64,000 bases of DNA from Bin25 sp965221765. GTDB lineage: Bacteria; Bacteroidota; Bacteroidia; Flavobacteriales; Flavobacteriaceae. The stretch lies in contig OZ244911.1 of assembly GCA_965221765.1 (NCBI GenBank), forward strand, positions 2,294,001 to 2,358,000, written 5' to 3'. Positions within the stretch are counted from its first letter, which is position 1. The number at the start of each line of letters is the position of its first letter. A program made the translations under genes and the position numbers. This document shows positions 28,612-38,833 of this stretch, piece after piece. A model generated the notes under the pieces. It was not told where the DNA came from and did no database searches. It worked only from the letters and a program-made list of their open reading frames with translations.

Positions 28612-29856
28612 ATGTTTGATAGAAAATCTTTTACTGTATTTCTAGTGTTGCTGATATTTTTCGTCATTTCATTTTTGACCAATATTCTAGGGGCTCTTAA
28701 TCCAGCTATTAAAGAAAGTTTTAATCTCGAATACTCTTCGTTAGGTTTTATGACTTTGGCTTTTTTTTCTGCCTATGGCATCATGTCCATTCCTTCTGGT
28801 TTTTTGGTAGAACGGTACCATGAGAAGAAGGTGATATTGATGGCTTTCATCCTTGCAGGTAGCGGAGCCTTGATATTTTCTTTAAACCCAACATTTTTGA
28901 TTTTTTTAGGTTCTCTTTTTGCTATCGGAACCGGAATGGCCATGTTGCAAGTGGCCATCAATCCATTGCTAAGAGAAGCTGGTGGTAAAGAACATTTTGC
29001 GTTTAATTCGGTATTGGGTCAACTTTTTTTTGGAGTTGCAGGGGTTGCTGGGCCTTATTTTTTCAGTTATCTCATGGAAAATATCGATAAACAAGATACT
29101 GGCTTCATAGTCGAAATATTGTCCAATCTTAGTCACATGAATATGAGATGGACTTCTCTCTACTGGGTATTCGCTTTTATTTGTATTGTGATGGTGTTAG
29201 TTGTTTTATTTCATAAATTTCCAATCATTAAAAAAAAAGAAGAGGAACGAACTGGAACTTTTTTACAGTACAAGCAACTATTTAAAAATCCAATCGTTAT
29301 TTCCTTTTTTTTAGGCATCTTCTGCTACGTTGGTTTTGAACAAGGAGTTTCCTTTTGGATTTCACAATTTTTAAGTCAATACCATGGTGTTGATCCCAAT
29401 ACCCAAGGAGCTGAAACTGTAGGAAATTTTTGGGGCCTATTAACATTAGGATGTTTTCTTGGTTTACTACTCCTAAAATTTGTTGATAGTAAAAAGGTAT
29501 TGCTCCTTTTTTCTTCACTTGCATTTATCAGTCTTTCATTGGCCTTATTTGGTCCATTACACATAGCACTTTTTGCATTTCCAGCTGTAGGGTTTTTTGC
29601 TTCAGTCATGTGGTCGGTTATTTTTTCATTGGGTTTGAATTCTTTAAAATTCAATCATGGCGCTATGGCAGGTATTCTCTGTACAGGTATTGTTGGCGGG
29701 GCTATCGCTCCATTCATTATTGGTGGAATCAGTGACTTCTTTGAGTTAAAAGTTGGCATGTTATTCAATTACCTTTTGTTGGCCTATATCTTTTCAATTG
29801 GAATATGGGCCAATCCCATAGTCAAAAATAGAGTTGTTAAAATCAAGACTAACTAA
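28612..29856 (+). CDS. Major facilitator sugar permease, FucP-like
   Basis: This is a 12-helix inner-membrane transporter of 414 residues. The FucP-type features are AFFSAYGIMSIPSGFLVERY in helix 2 and its loop, and GTGMAMLQVAINPLLREAGG in helix 4-5, typical of the sugar:proton symporter group. Together with the sulfatase 36 bases downstream it suggests uptake of a sugar released from a sulfated glycan; the sugar is unknown. The upstream TATTTTTG at 28501-28508 fits the Bacteroidota -7 consensus but I see no clear -33 partner. Confidence 0.85.
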   Translation: MFDRKSFTVFLVLLIFFVISFLTNILGALNPAIKESFNLEYSSLGFMTLAFFSAYGIMSIPSGFLVERYHEKKVILMAFILAGSGALIFSLNPTFLIFLGSLFAIGTGMAMLQVAINPLLREAGGKEHFAFNSVLGQLFFGVAGVAGPYFFSYLMENIDKQDTGFIVEILSNLSHMNMRWTSLYWVFAFICIVMVLVVLFHKFPIIKKKEEERTGTFLQYKQLFKNPIVISFFLGIFCYVGFEQGVSFWISQFLSQYHGVDPNTQGAETVGNFWGLLTLGCFLGLLLLKFVDSKKVLLLFSSLAFISLSLALFGPLHIALFAFPAVGFFASVMWSVIFSLGLNSLKFNHGAMAGILCTGIVGGAIAPFIIGGISDFFELKVGMLFNYLLLAYIFSIGIWANPIVKNRVVKIKTN

Positions 29857-29891
29857 ATCAATAAAATCGGAATATCATACATCAATCCAAC

Positions 29892-31430
29892 GTGAAATCG
29901 CTTATGAAACACCAAACCACCATATCATTACTTAGCCTACTCGTTGCTATCTTAATTATTAGCAGATGCAATAATGTGTCCAATACAACGAATGAAATAG
30001 ACCCTCCTAATATTTTGATTTTAATGTCTGATAATCATTCGGCTGATCATTTGGGTTGTTATGGTGATTCTTTTGTCAAAACACCACATATTGACCGATT
30101 GGCAACTGAGGGCATTTTATTTTCTAATGCTTTTTGTGCTGCTCCCTCTTGTTCTCCTGCTAGAGCAGCCATGTTGACGGGTCAGGATATCTGGCGATTG
30201 GGGACTGCTGCAAATTTATGGAGTGGATTTCCTAAAATAGACGTGTATCCGCAAATGATGGAAGAAAACGGATATCATGTTGGAATTCAAGGCAAAGGCT
30301 GGGGACCTGGTAATGCCCAACCTGATGGATGGAAAGATAATCCTGGAGGAAAACGATATGGTTCATTCGAAGAGTTTTATAATGAAAAAGAAAGTAATCA
30401 ACCCTGGATGTTTTGGTATAGCAGTAGAGATCCACATAGGCCTTTTCGAAATGAAGGATGGAAAAAATCCGGTATTGATTCCGAATCTATTAAAGTCCCT
30501 CCATATCTTCCTAACCACATCGATATTAAAAAAGACATGGCCGATTATTATCATGAGGTACAGTTGTTTGATCAAGATGTAGCCAATTATTTGGCCTTAT
30601 TAGATGAAATGGGTGAAACTGAAAATACGATGGTAATTGTTTGTAGCGATAATGGATGGCAAATGCCCAGGGGGTTGGCCAATTTGTATGATTTTGGCAC
30701 AAAAATCCCGCTAATCGTTTGGTGGCCTCAACAAATTAAAGGAAATCGAAAAGTCGATGACTTTGTGAATTTGAATGATTTAGCTCCTACATTTTTAGAA
30801 TTAGCCAATATTGAAATTCCTTCAGAAATGACCGCCAAAAGTTTGAAGGGACTGTTACTTGAAAATAATGATGAAGAAATCACTACTACTTCTAGAAATT
30901 TTATTGCTATGGGTCGCGAACGGCATGCCTATGTTCGGAGTAATGGATTAGGGTATCCGGGAAGAGCTCTAAGAACAAAAGACTTTCTGTACATCAGAAA
31001 CTATGAACCAGATCGTTGGCCTGCTGGAGATCCTCCCTTGTACGGAGATGTTGATTCACATATGCTACACTACCCGGCCCCGACAAAACTCTACTTGCTC
31101 GCCAATGAAGGAAATCCAAACATCAAGCCATTATTTGAACTGAGTTTTGGAAAAAGACCATTTGAAGAGTTGTACGATTTAAAGGAAGATCCATTTCAGA
31201 TGACCAATGTTGCAGATGTAGCTAAGTATCTAGAAATAAAAAACAATCTATCGAATCAATTAACCGAATATTTGATAAAAACCAATGATCCTCGTGAAAC
31301 CAATCAATCATTTACTTGGGATACTGATATATATTTTAAAGAGGGGGACAAGCGTCCTAAACCATCCCAAGAAGCCATCGAATTACTCGGTTTAGAGGAA
31401 GAATATGACTATACAAGCGGAAGTCTCTAA
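29892..31430 (+). CDS. Formylglycine-dependent sulfatase, exported
   Basis: This is an arylsulfatase-type enzyme that removes sulfate from glycans. The catalytic motif CSPARAAMLTG begins at residue 87 counted from the GTG start, with Cys converted to formylglycine. The metal-binding MSDNHSADH lies upstream around residue 45-53. An N-terminal hydrophobic segment ending in IISRCNN is a signal sequence, possibly a non-canonical lipoprotein signal. GTG at 29892 or ATG at 29904 could start it. Length (about 510 residues) is typical. The neighbouring FucP-like permease is likely co-transcribed. Confidence 0.9.
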   Translation: MKSLMKHQTTISLLSLLVAILIISRCNNVSNTTNEIDPPNILILMSDNHSADHLGCYGDSFVKTPHIDRLATEGILFSNAFCAAPSCSPARAAMLTGQDIWRLGTAANLWSGFPKIDVYPQMMEENGYHVGIQGKGWGPGNAQPDGWKDNPGGKRYGSFEEFYNEKESNQPWMFWYSSRDPHRPFRNEGWKKSGIDSESIKVPPYLPNHIDIKKDMADYYHEVQLFDQDVANYLALLDEMGETENTMVIVCSDNGWQMPRGLANLYDFGTKIPLIVWWPQQIKGNRKVDDFVNLNDLAPTFLELANIEIPSEMTAKSLKGLLLENNDEEITTTSRNFIAMGRERHAYVRSNGLGYPGRALRTKDFLYIRNYEPDRWPAGDPPLYGDVDSHMLHYPAPTKLYLLANEGNPNIKPLFELSFGKRPFEELYDLKEDPFQMTNVADVAKYLEIKNNLSNQLTEYLIKTNDPRETNQSFTWDTDIYFKEGDKRPKPSQEAIELLGLEEEYDYTSGSL

Positions 31431-31689
31431 TTTAACTATTGATAAATAGTCTGAACATAAGAAAACTCATACATTCCTAGAATACAAAGTAATTTTGTTA
31501 AATGTTGAAGAATATAACCCGAATTATTCATGCTCCTTGTTCGAGAACCCATAGCATCAGCATTGGAGTCTCAAGATGCTTTGGATACCCTTTTTCAATA
31601 AATCAAACCGTAAGTTCCTCTTGATGGGGTGCCTTTGTTTCCCAAAAAGCATGATTGGCGGACCCTATCGGCCATATTTTGTTCTTTCA

Positions 31690-33000
31690 AGGCCAAGTTG
31701 CACCCTATGGGCCATCCCCATTGATGAACAAAGAGAAGATAACGGTGTTGGTTGATGGCCCAGTGAAGTCAATGATAGGCTTTTGAAGAGTTCTTGATGC
31801 ACCAAACCCTTGGAACACTGCATCACAACCCTCGATTTCTTGATGTGGACGATGGCCACCATCTTCAGTAAAAACAACCGAATGTTATCGATTTGCCAAT
31901 GCTTGGCTCTTTTTAACGGCCGGAGCCACCGTCGTTCCTTCACGCTCTTTTCACTCCCCGTGTCTTCTTTCGGTGGGTTCCCCATGTGGTCTTGTTGGGT
32001 AGCCTCTTGTTGTTCTTTATTTTCTAGAGCCTCAATTTGTGTCCGAACATCGATGGTCACCTTGTCGGCCATGATGCTGAGCATCCATCGACAAGGGTTC
32101 GCCCAGAAATGATGGTTGGACATCCGTGAAGCAAAACACCTATTGTTGACTTCTTTAATCCTGTTTTCACTAACCTATCCTCTTTGAACATAAACATCTT
32201 GATAGATTTCCTTGGCGCTGCCTGGTAGATTGGTGACAAGACACCGCATGTTGAGAACACGGCCAGTACTCTTTCACCACCATCCGCTCTTGATGTGCCC
32301 CCAATGCTGGACTTGATACTCAAAGCTTTGCCACGAGACGTGTTTTTCGATCTCTTGGACCTTTGCCGATAGCCACTTGTTCTTGGAGATCCCGATGGCA
32401 TAGACACCTCCCACGCATCGTGCCAAGGCATACAGTGACGCACGGCTGTCGCCGGTATCAACTCGAAAATAAATCTTGATGTCTGGATTTTCTTTCCGAA
32501 TGATGGCCACCATCCGCTGTAATAGGCCCACAATCCACTTGGTCGACTGCGCATTGCCTGGACGAAGTACGCCCAAAATAATCTCTCCCGTCTGACCATC
32601 ATAAAAAAAATGGGGTTGTAGATCACCCGCTAGTAATACCCATTAAAAAAGGCCATTGGTTGCCGGCCATGCGGGTTGGTATTGGTCGAATCAAAATCAA
32701 TCGTGATTTCTCGACATTTCTCAGCTTGGAGTTTCTAGGCATAGACGGTGACCATCTGTCGGCACAAAGCCCATATCTCTGGGCGTTTCACACTGTTTTC
32801 GAAACAAGATTAGGTAGGTTGTAAAGCCAGCTTGCCGAGTAAACGTTTAAAAACAGCATCCCATCGGAGTGGTTCTACATCATTGCCATCGAGATAGCCC
32901 ACCGCTGATCGATCGATTGCTATTTCGATGATAATGCCTGCATAAAACAAATCACTTTTCTAAACTAGATGATGGCTCATTTCATAGCCCATCACCAAAA
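31690..33000 (-). pseudogene. Decayed IS1380-family transposase, copy 1
   Basis: Transposase pieces lie in different frames of the minus strand. The recognisable ones are DSTNTNPHG near the N-terminal part, YDGQTGEIILGVLRPGNAQ around 32570-32620, then a stretch to about 32274, and a C-terminal scrap around 31800. These match the DDE core of IS1380 elements. Several frameshifts and stops separate them, so no full transposase can be made. The remnant points away from the surface-protein gene to its right and covers nearly all DNA between sulfatase and that gene; 31431-31690 shows nothing else. Confidence 0.75.
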
Positions 33001-33041
33001 TCCCTAAAAACTCAAAAAAAAATCATGATTTTTCCAAAAAT

Positions 33042-33050
33042 GGGGGGGGG
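33042..33050 (+). repeat. G9 homopolymer tract
   Basis: Nine consecutive G bases lie just upstream of a -7-like promoter box and 90 bases before the start codon of the surface lipoprotein. In such AT-rich DNA the run is exceptional. Slippage here would change the spacing between promoter elements. Confidence 0.9.
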
Positions 33051-33057
33051 TACTGAT

Positions 33058-33065
33058 TATCTTTG
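33058..33065 (+). promoter_or_regulatory. Candidate -7 promoter box of the surface lipoprotein gene
   Basis: TATCTTTG matches the Bacteroidota -7 consensus TAnnTTTG exactly. No convincing -33 TTTG is visible at the right distance; the G9 tract occupies part of the would-be spacer. It lies 75 bases before the ATG at 33141. Confidence 0.45.
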
Positions 33066-33140
33066 CATAAAAAACCGTTTGAATTCCTATCGATGAATTT
33101 TAAATTTTACCCATCATCCATACTTAAACCCATACCACTC

Positions 33141-36100
33141 ATGACTCGCTTATCCGATCTTAGACCCTCTTGGTCGATGCCCTTGATTCTTTTGATCTTC
33201 TTTGCCTGTGGCGAAGATTCCGTGCGCACCAAGCCCGTTACCCCCCCCTATTTTATACCATAGCGACCTCGGCGAGTATCGGTGGGACCATCACCCCGAC
33301 CCAACGCATGGCCAGTGGACAGTCCGTAGCCATCACTGCCACCCCTAACCAACATTATCAATTCAAAACCTGGACGGGCAATTGTCCCATCAATAGCCAA
33401 GAAGCCAGTCTCCGTTTTGAGGCCAGCGGTCATTGCTCTATCACGGCAGTCTTTGAAAAAATCAACTATCCCATCACCGCCACCACCACCGACGGAGGAA
33501 CGGTCACCGGACTGCCCGCCCAGGGCAGCCCCCAAGGACAGCCCATCACCCTTCGAGCCGTGCCCCAAGAATACCATCTCTTTGCCGGCTGGACCACCGA
33601 TGGGGATTCGGGTTGCCCCACCCTAGAAGACCCCACCCCACCAACCCTCTCTTTTGTCATCCAAGGGCCCTGCGCATTACAAGCTGCTTTTCAAAAAGTC
33701 CAACGCACCATCACTACCGCCATCAATACAGGAGGTACCATTACCCCCACCCAAACTATCGAGCATGGCCAAGAAATCACCATTACCATAACCCTCGAAG
33801 AGGGCTATACACTAAACCAATGGACGGACAACTGCGGGACCTTTTCTCCCCAAGACCTCACCATCACCTTTTCCGCTACCGAGGATTGCCAGCTCCAAGC
33901 CATTCTTGAAAAAAAACAATATCTCGTGCAGGCCACGGCCACTTTAGGCGGATCTGTTAATAATCCCAATCGTATAGAAGCCATCCATGGCCAACAAGTG
34001 GAGTTCACTGCCCAAGCCGATGAAAATCATGTCTTTGCCGGTTGGGAAACCGATGCCGCCTCCGAGTGTCCTACGATTGAAAATCCCCAAGAGCCTACCC
34101 TCTCGTTCATCGTCACCGGCCCCTGTGCCCTGCAAGCCCGCTTCATGAAAGCCCCCCGCACCATCACCACCGCCATTATTAATGAAGGGGGCACCATTAG
34201 CCCTCCCCAAACCATCGAACATGGACAAACCGTCCGCATTACCATCGAGGTGGAGGACGACTATACCTTAGAAGAATGGAAAAGCGATTGTGGTAGCTTT
34301 TCTCCCCAAGAGGACACTATCACCTTTATCGCTACCAACGATTGCCAAGTGACTGCCGTGTTAAAACCAAAAACCTATCTCATCCAAGCCACCGCCTCCC
34401 CAGGAGGCACCATCCAAAAGCCACAACAGCACCAAGCCACCAAAGGACAAACCATCGTCTTTAACGCCCAAGCCAACCAAAACCATGTCTTTGAACGATG
34501 GACCACCGATGGAAGCCCCGGCTGTCCCACCCTCCAGAATCCAACCCAGCCCAAACTATCCTTGACCGCCATAGGAGCTTGTGCCTTCCAAGCCCGATTT
34601 ACCAAAGCCCAACGCACCATCACTACCGCCATCAATGAAGGCGGCACCATTACCCCCTCCCAAACCGTCCCCCATGGACAAACCGTTCGCATTACCATCG
34701 AGGTGGATGACGACTATACCTTAGAAGAATGGAATAGTGATTGCGGCAGCTTTAGCTCCAATGAGACCACCATTACCTTGATCGCTACCAAAGATTGTCA
34801 AGTCAGCGCCCTGCTAGAAAAAGTCGAAGAGGAAACCACCCCAACAACCGAGACCCCAACAACCGAGACCCCACCCAGTCCAACAACAGAAAATCCACCC
34901 ACTCCAACACCCAGCACACCCCCCAGCAATCCTACCCCCGTGAATCCACAGCCCGTCATCCCCGATCCTGTCGATGCGGCCGATGCTTGTGCCCAACCCC
35001 TCGAATTCGCCCCCAATGGTCATACCATCCAAGTCAAGGAAGCCTGCCGAGGATTCCAACGCGATGAGATTAATGACCTCAACCTATACCATTTGGTAGG
35101 AAAGACCCCTACCTTCCAAGGCGTGACCTATACCATCGTCGATGATTTTAGCATCCGAGATCGACGAGACCAAGGCTTGCCCATGAGCAATATCGTCACC
35201 ACCTTCGTCACCAATATGAATAGCCTATTCTCTAACAATCACGGCTGTGATGAACAACAAATGAATTGCCGGTTCGTCAGCAGCACCTTTAATGAAGATA
35301 TCAGCCATTGGGATACCAGTAACGTCACCACCATGGATTTTATGTTTCGAGGAGCCTCCGCTTTTAATCAAGATATCGGCCCCTGGGATACCAGTCAGGT
35401 CACCAGCATGGCAGCCCTATTTGAAAAAGCTACCGCCTTTAATCAAGATATTGGACCGTGGGAGGTCTCCAAGGTCACTATCATGACCTTGATGTTTAAA
35501 GGAGCCACCGCCTTCAATCAAGACATCGGTGATTGGGATGTCAGTAGCGTCACCAACATGGGAAGTCTCTTTGCGGATGCCACCGCCTTTAATCAAGATA
35601 TCGGCCCCTGGGATGTATCGCAAGTCACGAACATGAATCACCTATTTGCTAGGGCTACCGCCTTCCAGCAAGACATCAGTGAGTGGAAGGTGGGGCGGGT
35701 CATCGATTGTAGGAAGGCGGTTTGTGGCTTGATTCCGGCCTATCAACCCAATTTTACATGTACCACCAATTGTCCCCTGCCCCCCTTGCTAGTCAAGCAT
35801 CGCAATGGAGTGACGGTTATGATCAATCCCGACCTCCAAAACCCTTCGTCCCATGTGGGCGATAAATACACCCTCGAGGACACCACCTATACCATCGTGG
35901 ATAATGCCTCCCTCAAAACCTGGGCGGCCACTGATCAGACCAATGCCGTGTGCACCTCCCTGGTGACCGATATGAGCTCCTTATTCCGGGGGAAAACCAC
36001 CTTCAACCAAGATATCAGTTCCTGGGATGTCAGTAGTGTGACGGATATGGGTTATATGTTTTACGAAGCTAGTGCCTTCAACCAAGACATCGGAGACTGG

Positions 36101-37471
36101 AATACCAGTCAGGTCACCACGATGAGTCGTATGTTTCTAGGGGCCAGCGCATTCGACCAAGACATCGGGGATTGGGATGTCCAGAACGTCACCGATATGA
36201 GATCGATGTTCTATGGTGCCCGTGAGTTCAATCACGATATTGGAGATTGGAATATGAGTAACGTAAGAGATATCGCAGGCATGTTCTATGAAGCCAGTGC
36301 TTTCAACCAAGACATCGGGGAGTGGAATGTGAGTAACGTAGAAAATATGAGTTATGTGTTTTATAGCGCCACTTCGTTCAATCAAGACATTGGGGAGTGG
36401 GATACTCGCCAGGTGACCACCATGGCGAACATGTTTCGAAACGCCACCGCTTTCAACCAAGATATTGGCGATTGGGAGGTCGGTAGTGTCACCACTACCT
36501 ATGCCATGTTTTATCAAGCATTTGCTGCCTTCAACCAAGATATTGGCGATTGGGATGTCAGTAGTGTGACGGATATGGGTTTTATGTTTGGTAAAGCGAG
36601 TGCCTTTAACCAAGACATCGGGGATTGGAATGTGAGTAAGGTGACCAATATGAGAGGGATGTTTTCTGAAGCGAGTGCCTTCAATCAGGATATCGGCGAT
36701 TGGGATGTCAGTAGTGTGACGGATATGAGTTATGTGTTTTATGAAGCCAATGCTTTCAACCAAGACATCGGCCAATGGAATGTCGGTAGTGTTACCAATA
36801 TGGGTTATATGTTTTACAATGTTACGGCCTTCAACCAAGACATCGGCCAATGGAATGTCGGTAGTGTTACCAATATGGTTGCGATGTTTTACAGTGTTGC
36901 GGCCTTCAACCAAGACATCGGGGATTGGAATGTCGGTAGTGTGACACATATGGGTAGTATGTTTGAATTGGCTACGGCCTTCAACCAAGACATCGGGGGC
37001 TGGAATGTCGGTAGTGTGGAGAATATGTCTCAGATGTTTGAATCGGCTACGGCCTTCAACCAAGACATCGGCGATTGGGATGTCCAGAACGTCACCGATA
37101 TGAGATCGATGTTCTATCGAGCCAATGCCTTCAACCAAAACATCGGGGAGTGGGATGTGAGTAATGTAGAAAGTATGAGACGCATGTTTCAAGAAACCAC
37201 TTCGTTCGACCAAGACATTGGGGAGTGGAATGTCAGTAGTGTGACCAATATGTATAGTATGTTTTTGGGTGCTTCCGTGTTCAATCAAGACATCGGAGGC
37301 TGGGATGTCAGTAGTGTGACACATATGGGTAGAATGTTTCAGGATGCCAATGCATTTAATCAAAACCTTAGTAGTTGGAGTGTCAGCACTGTAACAACTT
37401 GCTTAGGATTTTCTAACGTTTCAACTTTCATTCAAGCCAATCGCCCTACATTCGCTAATTGTATCCCATGA
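33141..37471 (+). CDS. Large surface lipoprotein with InlB-B-like and DUF285 repeats; frame broken at a C8 tract (phase OFF as read)
   Basis: The start region encodes a lipoprotein signal (MPLILLIFFACGEDS; acidic residues after the Cys suggest outer-surface display). After a run of eight C at 33241-33248 this frame stops at once, while the frame shifted by one is open for 4.2 kb. With nine (or six) C the two join into 1443 residues. Order after the join: seven repeats of about 70-79 residues resembling divergent InlB B-repeats, alternating two types; a Thr/Pro-rich linker; then DUF285/BspA-like 25-residue repeats of the type AFNQDIGDWDVSSVTNM, six in a first block and nineteen in a second, separated by a header domain. 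Such proteins act in adhesion. Base composition is clearly more GC-rich than the surroundings, suggesting transfer. Confidence 0.85.
33241..33248 (+). repeat. C8 homopolymer tract, likely phase-variation switch
   Basis: Eight C bases lie about eleven codons after the lipidation Cys. At this length the lipoprotein frame ends after VTPPYFIP. One more C (or two fewer) would read on into LFYTIATSASIGG, the start of the first repeat. Confidence 0.85.
35290..37440 (+). repeat. DNA-level array of DUF285 repeats
   Basis: About 25 units of roughly 75 bases, many differing at only a few positions, for example the runs beginning TTCAACCAAGACATCGG. Two adjacent units (around 36760-36890) are almost identical. 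One unit near 36530 carries an extra codon. A header segment at about 35755-35990 splits the array in two. Such arrays change length by recombination. Confidence 0.85.
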
Positions 37472-37473
37472 TG

Positions 37474-37915
37474 GTTACAAACGGCACATGGTCACGATCG
37501 AAAAAGGCTTGATTCTTTGCGTGCACGGTGGCCGCTAATGCACATGACCGCCAAGTTCTCTATCCCTTGATGGAAAACTTTTCGGCCGAAGAACGAAAAC
37601 AATTGTTGGCCGATAAAGGCTATCCATCAAAAGAGAATGATCCGCTCTTAGAGGCCATGGGGAGTGCGTCCTTGGTAATGGAAAAAAGCGATTGCAAGAA
37701 GCCCTTAACCAAGCCACAAAAAGAGCGAAACAAAGCCATCAAGCCAAGAATGCGGGGTGGTCGAACAGACCCTTGGTGGCTGGGTTCGCTGGCTACACGG
37801 TCAGGTGACACGACTCAAGGGATTGTAGAAAGTCTATAACCAACCTATTTTGGAGTCGATGGCCTACCATTTAAAGAGATCGCTAAGTATGATGGCCCTC
37901 ATGCCAACTTAAAAA
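37474..37915 (+). pseudogene. IS5-family transposase, C-terminal fragment
   Basis: VAANAHDRQVLYPLMENF, LLADKGYPSKENDP and KPLTKPQKERNKAIK are the recognisable C-terminal part of an IS5-type DDE transposase. They are followed in shifted frames by remnants such as YNQPILESMAYHLKRSL. The N-terminal half is absent. It begins immediately after the lipoprotein stop codon, so the insertion or deletion boundary lies at the very end of that gene. Confidence 0.7.
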
Positions 37916-37948
37916 GGGAGGTCAAGAAAAAAACAGATCTTCAAACCG

Positions 37949-37976
37949 CTCTTTGGCTCAAAAATGAGCCAAAGAG
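37949..37976. repeat. Perfect 12-bp stem hairpin
   Basis: CTCTTTGGCTCA, a loop of four A, then TGAGCCAAAGAG. It is the strongest hairpin I saw in the window. There is no T-run on either side, so it is not a classic terminator. It lies just past the IS5 remnant and might be an element end or a terminator relic. Confidence 0.6.
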
Positions 37977-38833
37977 GCCAAAATCAGAAAAATATCGTGA
38001 TTTTTTGGAAGAAAATCACATCGAATGAGAGACTCAATGGCTGAAAAGAAAAAATAATTTCCCCATCATACCGTATTTTTTTTATTTTACATTATTCAAA
38101 GGTCTCCATCTGTAAAGTGGTGATGGACTAAGGGTTTCATTGCTTAGGTTTTGGGCTATAAGTGACTATTTATCAATTTAATCAATAAAAAGAACAATGT
38201 TGTTTTTGTGAATATGGTAATGGGGATTGATTAGACCCTTACACCGATGATGGCCCTTCTTTATAATCTCCATCATAGACTCCGATGGCGTCATTTAGAT
38301 TTTCTGCAATGTCGATTCTTTATTCGTTGCCAAGTCTCCCTCAAGTCCGGTCTTCTGCTAGCATCAAAACCATTGGTGTGCCGTGGGTATATATTTCTAA
38401 CCAGTTCATAAATCGTTTGGAATCCTAAGTCATTCAAGTGATGCTCGACAATAAAAACCGAGGAGCAATCAAACTGTTACTATTGTCCTATCCGTGAGAT
38501 GATTAGGGAACTATATACTCTAATACACAGAACTTCTACTGCTGAAAAAAGAGAACTACATCCGATTAAAAAATCGATCGTTGTCTTTCTTTATTGATTC
38601 GCTTTTGCTCCTTTTCAGCAAAGTTGGGGATTTTTAACGCCCTGGCTAATCGTTCTGCTCCCAAATGAATTTCTTTAGGAATATCATTGGTGGCCATTTG
38701 GGTTTTTTGATGTTGATGGGCTTCGGTCGAAGCGATCGCTTCATGGCTATTGGATGAAGCCACGAAGTTAGAAAAGATGGATTAAATCGAATTAATGAGT
38801 ATCAGCATAATATTTAAATCAATATTATTCTAA
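37977..38833. other. Gene-poor stretch
   Basis: No convincing gene. On the minus strand near 38340-38460 a short readable piece (LGFQTIYELVRNIYPRHTNG) looks like protein-coding relic of unknown family. A 65-codon frame at 38566-38763 has no recognisable features. Confidence 0.35.

Noticed and set aside
31665..32123. A 152-codon minus-strand gene and a 100-codon plus-strand frame in the same place
   Set aside because: Both fall in the decayed IS1380 transposase; the recognisable transposase text changes frames across the region.
34375..35059. Several minus-strand and shifted frames rich in Gly, Val or Pro under the linker of the surface protein
   Set aside because: They are shadows of the GC-rich coding repeats in the true frame.
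36137..37363. A 408-codon open frame on the minus strand opposite the DUF285 array
   Set aside because: It is the mirror of the repeat array; the repeating sense-strand codons keep the antisense frame open. The translation is just a repeated HTTDIP-like pattern with no known domain.
38566..38763. A 65-codon minus-strand frame
   Set aside because: No recognisable domain, no clear start signal and decayed surroundings; I could not support it as a gene.
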